Source: UBA2137 sp050251555
Lineage (GTDB): Bacteria; Pseudomonadota; Alphaproteobacteria; Micavibrionales; Micavibrionaceae
NCBI GenBank assembly: GCA_050251555.1
Contig: JBFWMN010000018.1
Location: 1-28,525, forward strand
Reading direction: 5' to 3'
DNA length: 28,525 nt
Numbering within the stretch: the first letter of the stretch is position 1; each line of letters opens with the position of its first letter. Of the stretch, positions 1 to 7,593 are shown piece by piece. The position numbers and the translations under genes were made by a program. The notes beneath the pieces were generated by a model. That model searched no databases, was not told the DNA's origin, and saw only the letters and a program-made list of their open reading frames with translations.

Positions 1-1
1 T

Positions 2-205
2 GAGGACATCACAATTTTGAAAGAGGCGCTTAAGCGCAATCTTTACGGCACGGTTTCTGACGTTGAGGATCAGGCTCTGACCGATATGGCGCATTATGTG
101 CGCGAATTATCCGTTTCTTTACATGAAAAAGGCGAGGCGACTCTAATGCTGTCGCCCCAAACCGCTTTTGTCATGGAAGGTCTGGAGGATAGCCATGCCG
201 CCTAA
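2..205 (+). CDS. Ubiquinol-cytochrome c chaperone family protein (Cbp3-like), C-terminal part
   Basis: This is the 3' end of a gene that begins before the window. About 67 residues are readable, starting EDITILKEALKRNLYG and ending SHAA. The pattern of an 'ALxRNLYG' helix followed by 'MAHYVREL' matches the C-terminus of alphaproteobacterial Cbp3/UQCC1-type chaperones, which assist cytochrome bc1 assembly at the inner membrane. The family call rests on this short tail and on position: in many alphaproteobacteria this gene lies directly before the yceD-like DUF177 gene and rpmF, as here. Its stop overlaps the next gene's start by 11 nt, which suggests translational coupling. The real start is outside the window. 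Confidence 0.65.
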   Translation, partial: EDITILKEALKRNLYGTVSDVEDQALTDMAHYVRELSVSLHEKGEATLMLSPQTAFVMEGLEDSHAA

Positions 206-812
206 ATCGGGAAAGACGAAAAAGAAGGGTGGACTGCCCTGGTCATATTTTTATGACACACGTGATCTGGATGGACGCGCCAAGTTGACCATTAACCCTG
301 AAGGGGAAGAGTTGGAGGCTTTGGTCGCGTTTCTGGGTGTGGATCGCCTTGAAAAAGTGAAGGCCGAATACACGCTGACCCAAGCCAAAGGGGCATATAA
401 TGTACAGGTCGAAGGCCGCGTGCGCGGCACGGTCCATCAGACATGTGTGATTACGCTTGAGCCGATTACGTCCGAGGTTGATGAATCCTTCGAGGCTTAT
501 TATGCCGATTACACGGCGGCTGTGCCGTTCTCGGCAGCAAAGAAAGCGCTCTATGCGAAATTCGGCATGGCGGAGATTCCTGTTCTGGATGAGAAAGACG
601 ATCCCGAGCCAATGGAGCGCGGTATGATTGATCTGGGCGAACTGGCGACGCAATATCTGTCTCTCTCGATTGATCCGTATGCGCAAAAAGAAGGGGCGGT
701 CAACGCAGATGCCGCCGCCTATATGCTGGATGAAGCCGAACAACGCACATCGGAAAACCCGTTTGCGGCGCTGAAAGGCTTTATGACCAAGGGCGAAGGC
801 ACCGAGAGCTAG
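195..812 (+). CDS. yceD: YceD/DUF177 family protein
   Basis: A 205-aa protein of the YceD (DUF177) family, whose members are usually encoded immediately before rpmF and are linked to 23S rRNA/ribosome maturation. The ATG at 195 is preferred to an upstream in-frame ATG at 168 because GGAGG at 184-188 is correctly spaced for it. The N-terminus is very basic (PPKSGKTKKKGG). The family core around residues 78-98 is visible: a single Cys84 in 'HQTCVITLEPI', followed by 'ESFEAYYADY'. The C-terminal half holds the typical 'DLGELATQYLSLSIDPY' stretch. The final 'NPFAALKGF' segment is also typical. It overlaps the upstream chaperone gene and lies 101 bp before rpmF. Confidence 0.85.
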   Translation: MPPKSGKTKKKGGLPWSYFYDTRDLDGRAKLTINPEGEELEALVAFLGVDRLEKVKAEYTLTQAKGAYNVQVEGRVRGTVHQTCVITLEPITSEVDESFEAYYADYTAAVPFSAAKKALYAKFGMAEIPVLDEKDDPEPMERGMIDLGELATQYLSLSIDPYAQKEGAVNADAAAYMLDEAEQRTSENPFAALKGFMTKGEGTES

Positions 813-913
813 AAATTTAAGGATTTTTGTTGCATGGGGCAGTTTTTTCGGATAACACTGCCACCTCGAAACATGGAATTTGAGCAAATCACTTTTTTGC
901 AGGATAGAAGAAA

Positions 914-1093
914 ATGGCTGTACCTAAGAGAAAAACATCACCGTCCAAGCGCAACATGCGCCGCTCTCACGATGCCCTTTCGACCGTGAACTGGGTAGAG
1001 GATGCGACATCGGGTGAACCGAAACGCCGCCACCACATTGACCTGAAATCAGGCATGTACAAGGGCAAACAAATCATTGATCCTCGCGACTAA
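914..1093 (+). CDS. rpmF: 50S ribosomal protein L32
   Basis: A 59-residue protein, MAVPKRKTSPSKRNMRRSHD..., ending IIDPRD. The opening is the canonical bacterial L32 start. L32 is a small 50S subunit protein near the base of the L1-side/peptidyl transferase area. This version lacks the zinc-binding cysteines found in some L32 paralogues (no Cys is present). AGGATAGAAGAAA upstream gives a purine-rich ribosome binding region. Gene order yceD-rpmF-plsX is widely conserved and supports the assignment. A strong terminator follows at 1139-1176, so plsX probably has its own promoter or depends on read-through. Confidence 0.96.
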   Translation: MAVPKRKTSPSKRNMRRSHDALSTVNWVEDATSGEPKRRHHIDLKSGMYKGKQIIDPRD

Positions 1094-1138
1094 GAGCCGC
1101 GCCGGATAAGGGATTATCGTATATCGATAAAGACAATA

Positions 1139-1176
1139 GGGGACAAATCCGTGAGTAATCCGGATTGTCCCCTTTT
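1139..1176 (+). terminator. Rho-independent terminator after rpmF
   Basis: GGGGACAAATCC pairs with GGATTGTCCCC (11 bp with one bulged A), the loop is about 11 nt, and TTTT follows at 1173-1176. It separates yceD-rpmF from plsX. Confidence 0.8.
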
Positions 1177-1236
1177 CATTTGGGTTCTTCCCGTTAGACT
1201 GCCACTGATAAAAACACCTTCAAGGACGGTTCTGTC

Positions 1237-2295
1237 TTGAGTGATAAAACTCTGAAAATTGCCATTGATGCGATGGGCGGCGATATGGGCGTAGATGCGA
1301 CCATTCCGGGCTGCGCTCGCGCCCTGAAAGCCAATCCGAATTTGCGTTTTCTTCTGGTAGGGGATGAGGGAAAAATCCGCCCCATTCTCTCGCGCTATGC
1401 GGATCTAAAAAACGCATCCGAGATTCTCCACACCGAACATGCCGTAGCAGGCCACGAAAAGCCCTCTGTTGCATTGCGTACGGGCCGCAACAGCTCGATG
1501 CGTCTTGCCATCAACGCGGTTGCCGAGGGTCAGGCGGCCTGTATCGTTTCCTCAGGGAACACGGGCGCGCTGATGGCGATGGCAAAGATGGTCTTGAAAA
1601 TGCTCCCGCAAATCCGCCGCCCTGCGATTGCCTCTGTGCTGCCGTCGAAAAGTGGCATGACGGTGATGCTGGACCTGGGTGCGAACCTCTTTTGTGATTC
1701 GGAAGTGCTGGTACAATTTGCGCTGATGGGCTCGATTTACGCCAAAGTCATTCACGGCAAGGAAAAGCCGACTGTCGGACTTTTGAATGTCGGGTCCGAA
1801 GACATGAAAGGTCATGAGGAGCTGCGCGCAGCCCACGCAACCTTGAACCGCGTGACATTCCCAGGGGTTTACAAAGGCTTTGTCGAAGGAAACGATATTC
1901 CGATGGGCACGGTCGATGTGGTTGTGACAGACGGGTTTACAGGCAATATTGCGCTGAAAACCGCCGAAGGTGTCGGGAAACTGACCGCCCATTATTTACG
2001 TGAAGCCTTTAAATCTACGCCGCTTGCGATGTTGGGCGGGCTGCTGGCTATGGGTGCCATGCGTCGCATGAAGGCCAAGGTTGACCCGCGCCTTTATAAT
2101 GGCGGGATGTTTTTAGGATTAGATGGTGTCTGCATTAAAAGTCACGGCAGCGCCGATGCTATCGGTTTCGGCAACGCAATCGGTGTCGCTGCCAAGCTCT
2201 TGGAGGGTAATTTCAATGCCCGCGTGGCGACCGAAGTCGAAGCTTTAATGAGTCAGGAATCCTTCTTTACCTCCGAACTGGGGCAGGAAGGTTAA
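1237..2295 (+). CDS. plsX: Phosphate acyltransferase PlsX
   Basis: A 352-aa protein that makes acyl-phosphate from acyl-ACP for membrane phospholipid synthesis (the PlsX/PlsY route); it acts at the cytoplasmic face of the inner membrane. The signature 'IAIDAMGGDMG' is at residues 8-18. Other family blocks are 'VSSGNTGALMAMAKM', 'RPAIASVLPS', 'LLNVGSEDMKGHE' and 'VVTDGFTGNIALKTAEG'. Length is typical. The start is TTG at 1237, with AAGGA at 1222-1226 ten bases upstream; no nearby in-frame ATG gives a better N-terminus. fabH follows at once, which is the usual plsX-fabH arrangement. Confidence 0.95.
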   Translation: MSDKTLKIAIDAMGGDMGVDATIPGCARALKANPNLRFLLVGDEGKIRPILSRYADLKNASEILHTEHAVAGHEKPSVALRTGRNSSMRLAINAVAEGQAACIVSSGNTGALMAMAKMVLKMLPQIRRPAIASVLPSKSGMTVMLDLGANLFCDSEVLVQFALMGSIYAKVIHGKEKPTVGLLNVGSEDMKGHEELRAAHATLNRVTFPGVYKGFVEGNDIPMGTVDVVVTDGFTGNIALKTAEGVGKLTAHYLREAFKSTPLAMLGGLLAMGAMRRMKAKVDPRLYNGGMFLGLDGVCIKSHGSADAIGFGNAIGVAAKLLEGNFNARVATEVEALMSQESFFTSELGQEG

Positions 2296-2308
2296 GGGGT
2301 TGGTTTCG

Positions 2309-3283
2309 ATGAGACGTTCGATTTTTCTCGGTACAGGTTCAGCCCTGCCAAAAGCCCGTGTCACCAATGCAGATCTTGCTGCACGCGGTGTGGAAACCTC
2401 TGATGACTGGATTACCCAGCGCACAGGCATTAAGCAGCGCTATATTGCGGATGATCATGAGAGCACGGTGACGCTGGCAACGGATGCCGCCCGTAAGGCA
2501 CTCGAGGCTGCCAAGCTTGCACCTTCCGACATTCATGCAGTGATTGTTGCCACAACAACTCCCGATAACACATTCCCCTCAGTTGCCGTTCAGGTGCAAT
2601 CCGCTCTCGGCATTCCCGCCTGCACGGCCTTTGATGTGCAGGCCGTGTGCACAGGCTTTGTTTATGCAATGACTGTCGCCGATCTCTTTATCACATCGGG
2701 CAAAGCCAAAAACGTGCTGGTGATCGGCGCGGAAGTCATGTCGCGCTTGCTGGATTGGGAGGACCGCACAACCTGCGTCCTGTTTGGGGACGGAGCAGGG
2801 GCTGCCATCTTGGGCGCGGCTGAAGGCCAAGGTACAAAAGCAGATCGCGGTATCTTGTCGACCCACACCTATGGGGACGGGCAGTATAAAGAGCTTCTTT
2901 ATACGAAAGGCGGCCCGGGTACGACGGGCAAAGCGGGCTTTATCCATATGGAAGGCCGCGAGGTTTTCAAAAATGCCGTGACGCTCATGCATGATATCGT
3001 CGCCGAAGTCTTGGAAACAAACGGCCTTGCACCGTCCGAAATTGACTGGCTCGTTCCCCATCAGGCCAATATCCGCATTATTCAAGGCACGGCGGATAAG
3101 CTTGCTATGAGCATGGACAAAGTTGTCGTCACAGTAGACCAACACGGCAATACGTCTGCTGCCTCCATTCCTCTGGCGCTGGACTGGGCTGTTCGCGAGG
3201 GTAAAATCAAGGCAGGCGATATGCTGCTCTTCGAAGCTCTGGGTGGCGGACTCACCTGGGGCGCAGTGTGTGCAAGGTTTTAA
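2309..3283 (+). CDS. fabH: Beta-ketoacyl-ACP synthase III
   Basis: A 324-aa KAS III that condenses acetyl-CoA with malonyl-ACP to start fatty acid synthesis. The Cys-His-Asn triad is visible: Cys114 in 'VQAVCTGF', His251 in 'VPHQANIRII' and Asn281 in 'HGNTSAAS'. The C-terminal 'FEALGGGLTWGAVCARF' is also typical. A TTG at 2300 would add MVS, but ATG 2309 sits 9 nt after AAGGGG (2294-2299) and gives the usual N-terminus. It is 13 nt downstream of plsX, so the two are probably cotranscribed. A 96-bp gap with AT-rich sequence precedes ihfA. Confidence 0.95.
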   Translation: MRRSIFLGTGSALPKARVTNADLAARGVETSDDWITQRTGIKQRYIADDHESTVTLATDAARKALEAAKLAPSDIHAVIVATTTPDNTFPSVAVQVQSALGIPACTAFDVQAVCTGFVYAMTVADLFITSGKAKNVLVIGAEVMSRLLDWEDRTTCVLFGDGAGAAILGAAEGQGTKADRGILSTHTYGDGQYKELLYTKGGPGTTGKAGFIHMEGREVFKNAVTLMHDIVAEVLETNGLAPSEIDWLVPHQANIRIIQGTADKLAMSMDKVVVTVDQHGNTSAASIPLALDWAVREGKIKAGDMLLFEALGGGLTWGAVCARF

Positions 3284-3379
3284 AAGCGCTTACTAACATA
3301 TTGACCAAACACGTCTTTCGTTCTATCCTATAAGAATAGCTTATCATTGCTTTTACTTATCAGGAGAGGTCATATTCCC

Positions 3380-3670
3380 ATGAGCAATCGTACCGTGACC
3401 CGTGCCGATCTGGCCGACGCCCTTTATCATGAACTCGGGCTTTCCCGTAACGAGTCGGCAGACCTTGTCGATGCCGTTTTCGAGGAAGTCTCCGAAGCTC
3501 TTGCCGCAGGGGACAATGTGAAAATCTCATCCTTTGGCAGCTTTACTCTGCGTGAGAAGAAACAGCGTATCGGGCGTAACCCGAAAACAGGCGTGGAAGT
3601 GCCGATTTCACCGCGCACCGTGCTGGTGTTCCGTGCTTCGCACATCTTGAAAGAAAAGATGAACGCCTAA
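3380..3670 (+). CDS. ihfA: Integration host factor subunit alpha
   Basis: A 96-aa HU/IHF family protein. The DNA-intercalating arm motif 'GRNPKTG' is at residues 65-71 (Pro68), and 'KISSFGSFTLREKK' precedes it. IHF bends DNA as an alpha/beta heterodimer. The alpha assignment follows from the N-terminal 'TVTRADLADAL' and from the position between fabH and a MerR gene, a conserved alphaproteobacterial arrangement. The start ATG 3380 has GGAGAGG at 3363-3369; the longer in-frame start at 3347 would add residues not found in the family. A TATAAG element at 3329-3334 upstream could be a -10 box, but no convincing -35 is spaced correctly. Confidence 0.93.
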   Translation: MSNRTVTRADLADALYHELGLSRNESADLVDAVFEEVSEALAAGDNVKISSFGSFTLREKKQRIGRNPKTGVEVPISPRTVLVFRASHILKEKMNA

Positions 3671-3674
3671 TCCC

Positions 3675-4214
3675 ATGTATCATCCCAAGGAAAAAGACGA
3701 AGCCGATATGGGCGACGATAAAGCCCCCGGGGCTTTCCGAACCATTTCGGAAGTCGCGGACGAGCTTGACGTGCAGCAGCACGTGCTTCGCTTTTGGGAA
3801 ACCAAATTCACACAAGTGAAACCTCTGAAACGCGGCGGCGGGCGTCGTTATTACCGCCCCGAAGATGTCGCGGTCTTAAAGAAAATCCATCATCTGCTTT
3901 ACAGTGACGGCTACACAATCCGCGGCGCGCAGAACCTCATTAAGGGTTTGAGCAAAAATCAGGTGGCGGCGCTCAAGGTTAAAACGGCTGTGCCTGAGCA
4001 AACCAATCTACTAGGCGACCCGCAGGCAGATATCCCGCCGCACACGATTGCGGCATCGCATCCGCACGCGCATCCTGCAGGTTTGCCGCAAAATCCGGCT
4101 GTCACGGCGCATGAGGCCGCCGAGGCTGCAAGGCTGTCACAAGCCCAGAAAGAGGCGCTCAAAGAAGTCATCTCCGACCTCAAATCCTTGCGCGCCGCGA
4201 TCAAACGCCCGTAA
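3675..4214 (+). CDS. MerR family transcriptional regulator
   Basis: A 179-aa regulator with an N-terminal MerR winged helix: 'RTISEVADELDVQQHVLRFWETKF' followed by the wing 'GGGRRYYRPEDVAVLKKI', then 'LLYSDGYTIRGAQNLIKG'. The 'RFWETKF...LKRxGGRRYYRPED' form is the subtype found after ihfA in alphaproteobacteria, whose effector is not known. The C-terminal half is Ala/His/Pro-rich with no metal-binding cysteines, and ends in a short helix ('EVISDLKSLRAAI'). ATG 3675 is 4 nt after the ihfA stop, so coupling is likely; an in-frame ATG at 3708 is an alternative start that would shorten the protein by 11 residues. Confidence 0.85.
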   Translation: MYHPKEKDEADMGDDKAPGAFRTISEVADELDVQQHVLRFWETKFTQVKPLKRGGGRRYYRPEDVAVLKKIHHLLYSDGYTIRGAQNLIKGLSKNQVAALKVKTAVPEQTNLLGDPQADIPPHTIAASHPHAHPAGLPQNPAVTAHEAAEAARLSQAQKEALKEVISDLKSLRAAIKRP

Positions 4215-4220
4215 ATAAAA

Positions 4221-4239
4221 CAGGCGCCAAAAGCGCCTG
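4221..4239 (-). terminator. Hairpin terminator, read mainly on the minus strand
   Basis: CAGGCGC / GCGCCTG stem (7 bp) with a 5-nt loop. On the minus strand it is followed by TTTTATTT, so it best serves the glycine-rich gene ending at 4281. On the plus strand it would act weakly after the merR gene, as no U-tract follows. Confidence 0.7.
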
Positions 4240-4280
4240 CGAAATTATGTACGACTTTCTATTACAAAGACTATCTGGGA

Positions 4281-4628
4281 TTAAAGTGCAGGAGGGGTAG
4301 GGCCTGCTTCATTGCTGCCTTGCCCACCATAGGCAGTTTCGCCATAGATATTACCGCCCTGCACGTTGCTGGAACCCTCGCTGTTGCCCCCATAGGCAAT
4401 ACTACCGCCGCTGCCACCTTGGCCACCAATGCCGCGATTTGCGGACCAGTCAATATCTTCTCCTGATGGCGCATGCGTAACTATTGGCGTTTCAACGTGT
4501 ACGGGAGCCTTTGTATCGCGGGTGATAGCGGGCTGCATTTCAACGCGGCTACCGGATATTCCAAGGGCTGCAAAAGTCGTGCTCAGGTGTTTGTTGGCTG
4601 CGTCACGAATACCGTCAATAAAACTCAT
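4281..4628 (-). CDS. Small glycine-rich protein of unknown function
   Basis: A 115-aa protein I do not recognise. Residues 1-28 form a plausible amphipathic helix (MSFIDGIRDAANKHLSTTFAA...). The middle part is polar, with Pro/Val/His/Thr. Residues about 65-110 are Gly/Ser/Asn/Gln-rich low complexity with a loosely repeated 'AYGG(N/Q)' unit. There is no signal peptide or membrane segment. Support for a real gene comes from GAGGA about 10 nt before the ATG and a clean terminator downstream (4221-4239), which together make a compact monocistronic unit between two housekeeping blocks. The low-complexity tail suggests a disordered or self-associating region; this is inference. Confidence 0.65.
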   Translation of the reverse strand: MSFIDGIRDAANKHLSTTFAALGISGSRVEMQPAITRDTKAPVHVETPIVTHAPSGEDIDWSANRGIGGQGGSGGSIAYGGNSEGSSNVQGGNIYGETAYGGQGSNEAGPTPPAL

Positions 4629-4697
4629 GGGATTTTTTCCTCATCTCAAATAAAAGTGCAACCAGCATACTGCATTATGAAAAATAATGCAAATAAG

Positions 4698-5339
4698 CTA
4701 TTTTTTAACTGATTTCTTTAATTTTTCCAGTTCCTTAGCCAAACATCTGACGGTTTCTGCCAAAGGGTCAAGGTCGGCATTTTGCGGCAGGCCATAGGCG
4801 CAATCGGGCACATGGTCTTGCAATTCGCTATCTTCCAGAACAATCGGTCGGGCAGGGACCCCCACCACGCTTTGCCCAGCGGGAACATCTTTTGTGACAA
4901 CAGAGTTTGCGCCGACCCTTGCATCCTTGCCGATAGTGATGGGCCCTAAAACTTGCGCGCCCGCACCGATCATCGCGCCGTCCAACACGGTCGGGTGACG
5001 CTTCTTGCCGCGTAAGGACGCATTGGCACCGCCTAAAGTCACGCCGTGATAGAGCGTGACATTGTTGCCGATCTCGGCGGTCTCGCCGATGACGACGCCC
5101 ATTCCGTGATCAATAAACAAATATTTGCCGATCTTGGCGGCGGGGTGAATTTCGATGCCCGTGAAAAAGCGCCCGATTGCGGCAACAAACCGCGCCAGTG
5201 CGCGGAAATGCGCCTTCCATAGGGCATGCGCGAGGCGGTGAAAGCCGATGGCATGAAACCCGGCATAGCTGAGGATCACTTCGAATGTTGTCGGCGCGGC
5301 AGGATCACGGTCCTGAATGGAACGGATAAGCTCAAGCAT
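4698..5339 (-). CDS. cysE: Serine O-acetyltransferase
   Basis: A 213-aa left-handed beta-helix acetyltransferase that makes O-acetylserine from serine and acetyl-CoA. The N-terminal helical part contains 'GFHAIGFHRLAHALW'. The hexapeptide repeat part contains 'IEIHPAAKIG...FIDHGMGVVIGETAEIG' (Asp78-His79) and 'VTLYHGVTLGG' (His98). The tail 'GVPARPI' is typical. An open frame extends upstream to 5666, but that part is a shadow of cysK; the ATG at 5339 begins the family-like N-terminus and overlaps the cysK stop by 8 nt. The final 20 residues are Lys/Glu-rich. The shorter length fits the EpsC/alphaproteobacterial type rather than the 273-aa enteric form. Confidence 0.93.
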   Translation of the reverse strand: MLELIRSIQDRDPAAPTTFEVILSYAGFHAIGFHRLAHALWKAHFRALARFVAAIGRFFTGIEIHPAAKIGKYLFIDHGMGVVIGETAEIGNNVTLYHGVTLGGANASLRGKKRHPTVLDGAMIGAGAQVLGPITIGKDARVGANSVVTKDVPAGQSVVGVPARPIVLEDSELQDHVPDCAYGLPQNADLDPLAETVRCLAKELEKLKKSVKK

Positions 5340-6294
5340 CAAGGCCCTCAAACAGCACGGTGGAAAGATAACGCTCGGCAAAAGAGGGGATAATGACAAC
5401 CATTGTTTTGCCCTTTGCTGCATCCTCACGTCCCACCTCAATGGCGGCGGCAAGGGCGGCACCCGAGGAAATGCCGACAGGAAGCCCCTCAAGCTTTGCC
5501 ACCTCACGGGCCGTTGCAACGGCCTTGTCGTTCGAGATTTTGACGATACGGTCAATAAGGTCCGTATCCAGAATAGATGGGACAAAGCCCGCGCCGATCC
5601 CCTGAATTTTGTGCGGGCCTGCCGCACCACCCGAGAGCACGGGGCTGTCTTCGGGCTCAACAGCAACGGTAATAAACGTGTCTTTACGCTCCTTCATATA
5701 GCGACTAACCCCTGTCAGCGTGCCGCCCGTGCCGACACCCGAGATCAGGATATCGGCTTTACCTTCCGTATCCTCCCAGATTTCGGGCGCGGTTGTTGTG
5801 TAATGGATATGCGGGTTGGCGGGGTTATCAAACTGCGCGGGGCTGAAACTGTCTGTGATATCTTTGGCAAGCTCGGCGGCTTTGGCAATTGCGCCTTTCA
5901 TGCCCTCGGCAGCAGGGGTCAGGACAAGTTCCGTCCCTAAGAGTGCCAGCATCTTACGGCGCTCAATCGACATGCTTTCGGGCATAGTCAGGATCAAACG
6001 ATAGCCTTTTTGCGCGGCGACGAAGGCGAGGCCAATTCCCGTATTGCCGGAGGTCGGTTCGATCAGTGTGGTTTTGGCTGGGGTAATCTTGCCCTCGGCC
6101 TCTGCTGTTTCGATCATGGCAAGCGCGATACGGTCTTTGACGGATGCAAGCGGATTGAAAAACTCGAGCTTTGCCAGCAGATCGGCTTTGACCCCGTGTA
6201 TTTGCGCAAAACGCGAGAGGCGCACAAGCGGCGTGCCGCCGATAGTTTGCGTGATGCCGTCATAGATGCGCTTGCGATAAGATGATGTTGTCAT
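5332..6294 (-). CDS. cysK: Cysteine synthase A (O-acetylserine sulfhydrylase)
   Basis: A 320-aa fold-type II PLP enzyme that makes cysteine from O-acetylserine and sulfide. PLP Lys53 lies in 'NPLASVKDRIA', the substrate loop in 'TSGNTGIGLAF' (residues 81-91), and the phosphate-binding loop in 'GVGTGGTLTG' (186-195). 'KIQGIGAGFVPSILD' is also typical. ATG 6294 is preceded by a GGGGG run; a TTG at 6306 is a possible but less likely start. cysE follows with an 8-nt overlap, so the two enzymes, which form the cysteine synthase complex in known bacteria, are probably coexpressed. The promoter should lie in 6295-6371, divergent from the tRNA gene. Confidence 0.94.
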   Translation of the reverse strand: MTTSSYRKRIYDGITQTIGGTPLVRLSRFAQIHGVKADLLAKLEFFNPLASVKDRIALAMIETAEAEGKITPAKTTLIEPTSGNTGIGLAFVAAQKGYRLILTMPESMSIERRKMLALLGTELVLTPAAEGMKGAIAKAAELAKDITDSFSPAQFDNPANPHIHYTTTAPEIWEDTEGKADILISGVGTGGTLTGVSRYMKERKDTFITVAVEPEDSPVLSGGAAGPHKIQGIGAGFVPSILDTDLIDRIVKISNDKAVATAREVAKLEGLPVGISSGAALAAAIEVGREDAAKGKTMVVIIPSFAERYLSTVLFEGLDA

Positions 6295-6371
6295 GCTGGC
6301 CCCCAATACTCTTCAAGATAGGACGCAGATGCAGCAACGTCAATTGATGAGGCGAGTATGCGAATTCATGT

Positions 6372-6400
6372 TTGCTTTTTCGATGAAAGGTGGTTAAAAA
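6372..6400 (+). promoter_or_regulatory. Predicted promoter of tRNA-Pro
   Basis: TTGCTT (6372-6377), 17-bp spacer, TAAAAA (6395-6400), ending 17 bp before the mature tRNA at 6418. It is a fair sigma-70-like match, judged by eye only. Confidence 0.45.
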
Positions 6401-6417
6401 CCAATCTCGCTTGGTCT

Positions 6418-6494
6418 CGGAGTGTGGCGCAGCTTGGTAGCGCACTTGCATGGGGTGCAAGGGGTCGCAGGTTCGAATCCTGTCACTCCGACCA
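6418..6494 (+). tRNA. tRNA-Pro (anticodon GGG)
   Basis: A complete cloverleaf can be folded. Acceptor CGGAGTG (6418-6424) pairs with CACTCCG (6484-6490). The D-arm is around GCGC-AGCTTGGTA-GCGC. The anticodon stem CTTGC/GCAAG encloses loop ATGGGGT with anticodon GGG at 6452-6454. The T-arm is GCAGG-TTCGAAT-CCTGT, and CCA is encoded at 6492-6494. The 3' part is the integration site of the element that follows. Confidence 0.95.
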
Positions 6495-6497
6495 TTT
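6444..6497 (+). repeat. Left attachment repeat (inside tRNA-Pro)
   Basis: From ACTTGCATGGGGTG in the anticodon arm to CCGACCATTT just past the CCA. It matches 8192-8245 at 53 of 54 positions. Integration here keeps the tRNA intact. Confidence 0.85.
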
Positions 6498-6540
6498 GCA
6501 AACCTAAGGTCTATAAGGCCTTACAGGTTTGTTTCTTTTT
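6498..6540 (+). terminator. Terminator after tRNA-Pro
   Basis: CAAACCT pairs with AGGTTTG, with an inner AAGG/CCTT helix and a small bulge, followed by TTTCTTTTTT. It lies inside the element, so the tRNA's present terminator was supplied by the insertion. Confidence 0.65.
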
Positions 6541-6566
6541 TCATTCCTTCGTCATAAAAAACCCTC

Positions 6567-6584
6567 TGTCACAATCCTGTCACA
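6567..6584 (+). repeat. Internal direct repeat, left copy
   Basis: TGTCACAATCCTGTCACA, identical to 8037-8054. It contains AATCCTGTCAC, also present in both att repeats. It is a candidate integrase arm-type binding site 70 bp inside the left end, just before the integrase gene. Confidence 0.7.
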
Positions 6585-6604
6585 GTAACGAAGGAATGTG
6601 CTTT

Positions 6605-7582
6605 ATGGCGACCATCAGAAAAAGGAATAACAAATATCAGGTTCAGATCAGACGTAAGGATTACCCATCCCTTGTAAAGAGCTTTATAAAGCGTTCTGAC
6701 GCTATTGAATGGGCGAGGGCAATGGAAGTCGCCCTTGATAGAGACGATTTACCCCAAACCGTTCTAAACCAGTCTGGCAGAGTTTCAGATATAATCACCC
6801 GATACAGGGATACGGTTAGCCTCCATAAAAAGAGCGGGGATAGCGAGATAACCATTTTAAATGCTTTTTTACGTACGCCACTTGCCAAATTGCATCTTAA
6901 ACAAATTACAATCACGCATTTCAGGGAATATAGAGCCGAAAGGCTCAAGTCCGTTAAAGCTGGAACAGTGAATAGGGAGCTTTTCATCATTCGCCATGCA
7001 TTTGAAATGGCAATGCAGGAATGGGGCTACCATCTGAAAGAAAACCCGCTCATGCGTCTTAAAAAGCTACCAGTGCATAACGTGCGCTCAAGACGGATGA
7101 ATGAAGATGAAAAAGAGTGTTTGGAAAAGGCTTTTGCGGGAACACGTAATCCTTACATTAAACCGCTCGTCTATTTTGCGATAGAAACGGCTATGAGGAG
7201 AGGGGAGATATTGGGATTGCTCTGGGAGAATGTTGATCTTGAAGCCAGAACAGCCTTTCTCCCGAATACAAAGAATGGGCATAGTCGGACTGTCCCTTTA
7301 ACCTTAAAGGCTATCAAAATCCTGTCTTCTTTGCCTCGGGATGGGGGAAGGGTCTTTCCTGTTACCCCTCATTCTCTAAGGAAAGCATGGGAGAGGCTCT
7401 TGGCTCGTGCCGATATACAAGATTTGCACTTCCATGATCTTAGGCATGAGGCTGTAAGTAGCTTTTTTGAAATGGGTTTATCTGTGCCAGAAGTTTCAAT
7501 GATTTCAGGCCATAAGAGTTATGCTATGCTTGCCCGTTATACTCATCTGAAAGTAGAGAATTTAATAGAAAAGTTACAGTGA
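6605..7582 (+). CDS. int: Tyrosine recombinase/integrase
   Basis: A 325-aa phage-type integrase. The N-terminus (MATIRKRNNKYQVQIRRKDYPS) is a short arm-binding-like domain, followed by a SAM-like core-binding domain (about 55-150). The catalytic domain has Arg198 in 'ETAMRRGEILGL', Lys223 in the beta-hairpin, His277 and Arg280 in 'HFHDLRHEA', His303 in 'ISGHKS' and Tyr312 in 'LARYTHL'. All active-site residues appear present, so it may be functional. ATG 6605 has AAGGA at 6591-6595; the frame is open back into the tRNA, but that part is not coding. The gene lies next to the tRNA it uses as attB and reads inward. Its sequence looks somewhat more A+T-rich than the host genes. Confidence 0.93.
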   Translation: MATIRKRNNKYQVQIRRKDYPSLVKSFIKRSDAIEWARAMEVALDRDDLPQTVLNQSGRVSDIITRYRDTVSLHKKSGDSEITILNAFLRTPLAKLHLKQITITHFREYRAERLKSVKAGTVNRELFIIRHAFEMAMQEWGYHLKENPLMRLKKLPVHNVRSRRMNEDEKECLEKAFAGTRNPYIKPLVYFAIETAMRRGEILGLLWENVDLEARTAFLPNTKNGHSRTVPLTLKAIKILSSLPRDGGRVFPVTPHSLRKAWERLLARADIQDLHFHDLRHEAVSSFFEMGLSVPEVSMISGHKSYAMLARYTHLKVENLIEKLQ

Positions 7583-7593
7583 TAGGCTGAAAG

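Noticed and set aside
2579..3145. 188-aa open frame on the minus strand
   Set aside because: Shadow of fabH.
5340..5666. Upstream extension of cysE
   Set aside because: This part is antisense-free shadow coding inside cysK on the same strand, and it has no similarity to serine acetyltransferase; ATG 5339 is the right start.
5317..5940. 207-aa open frame on the plus strand
   Set aside because: It lies wholly opposite cysK, which has clear catalytic motifs; Cys/Arg-rich shadow translation.
6422..6604. In-frame upstream extension of the integrase through the tRNA gene
   Set aside because: It would translate the tRNA and its terminator; ATG 6605 with AAGGA fits the family N-terminus.
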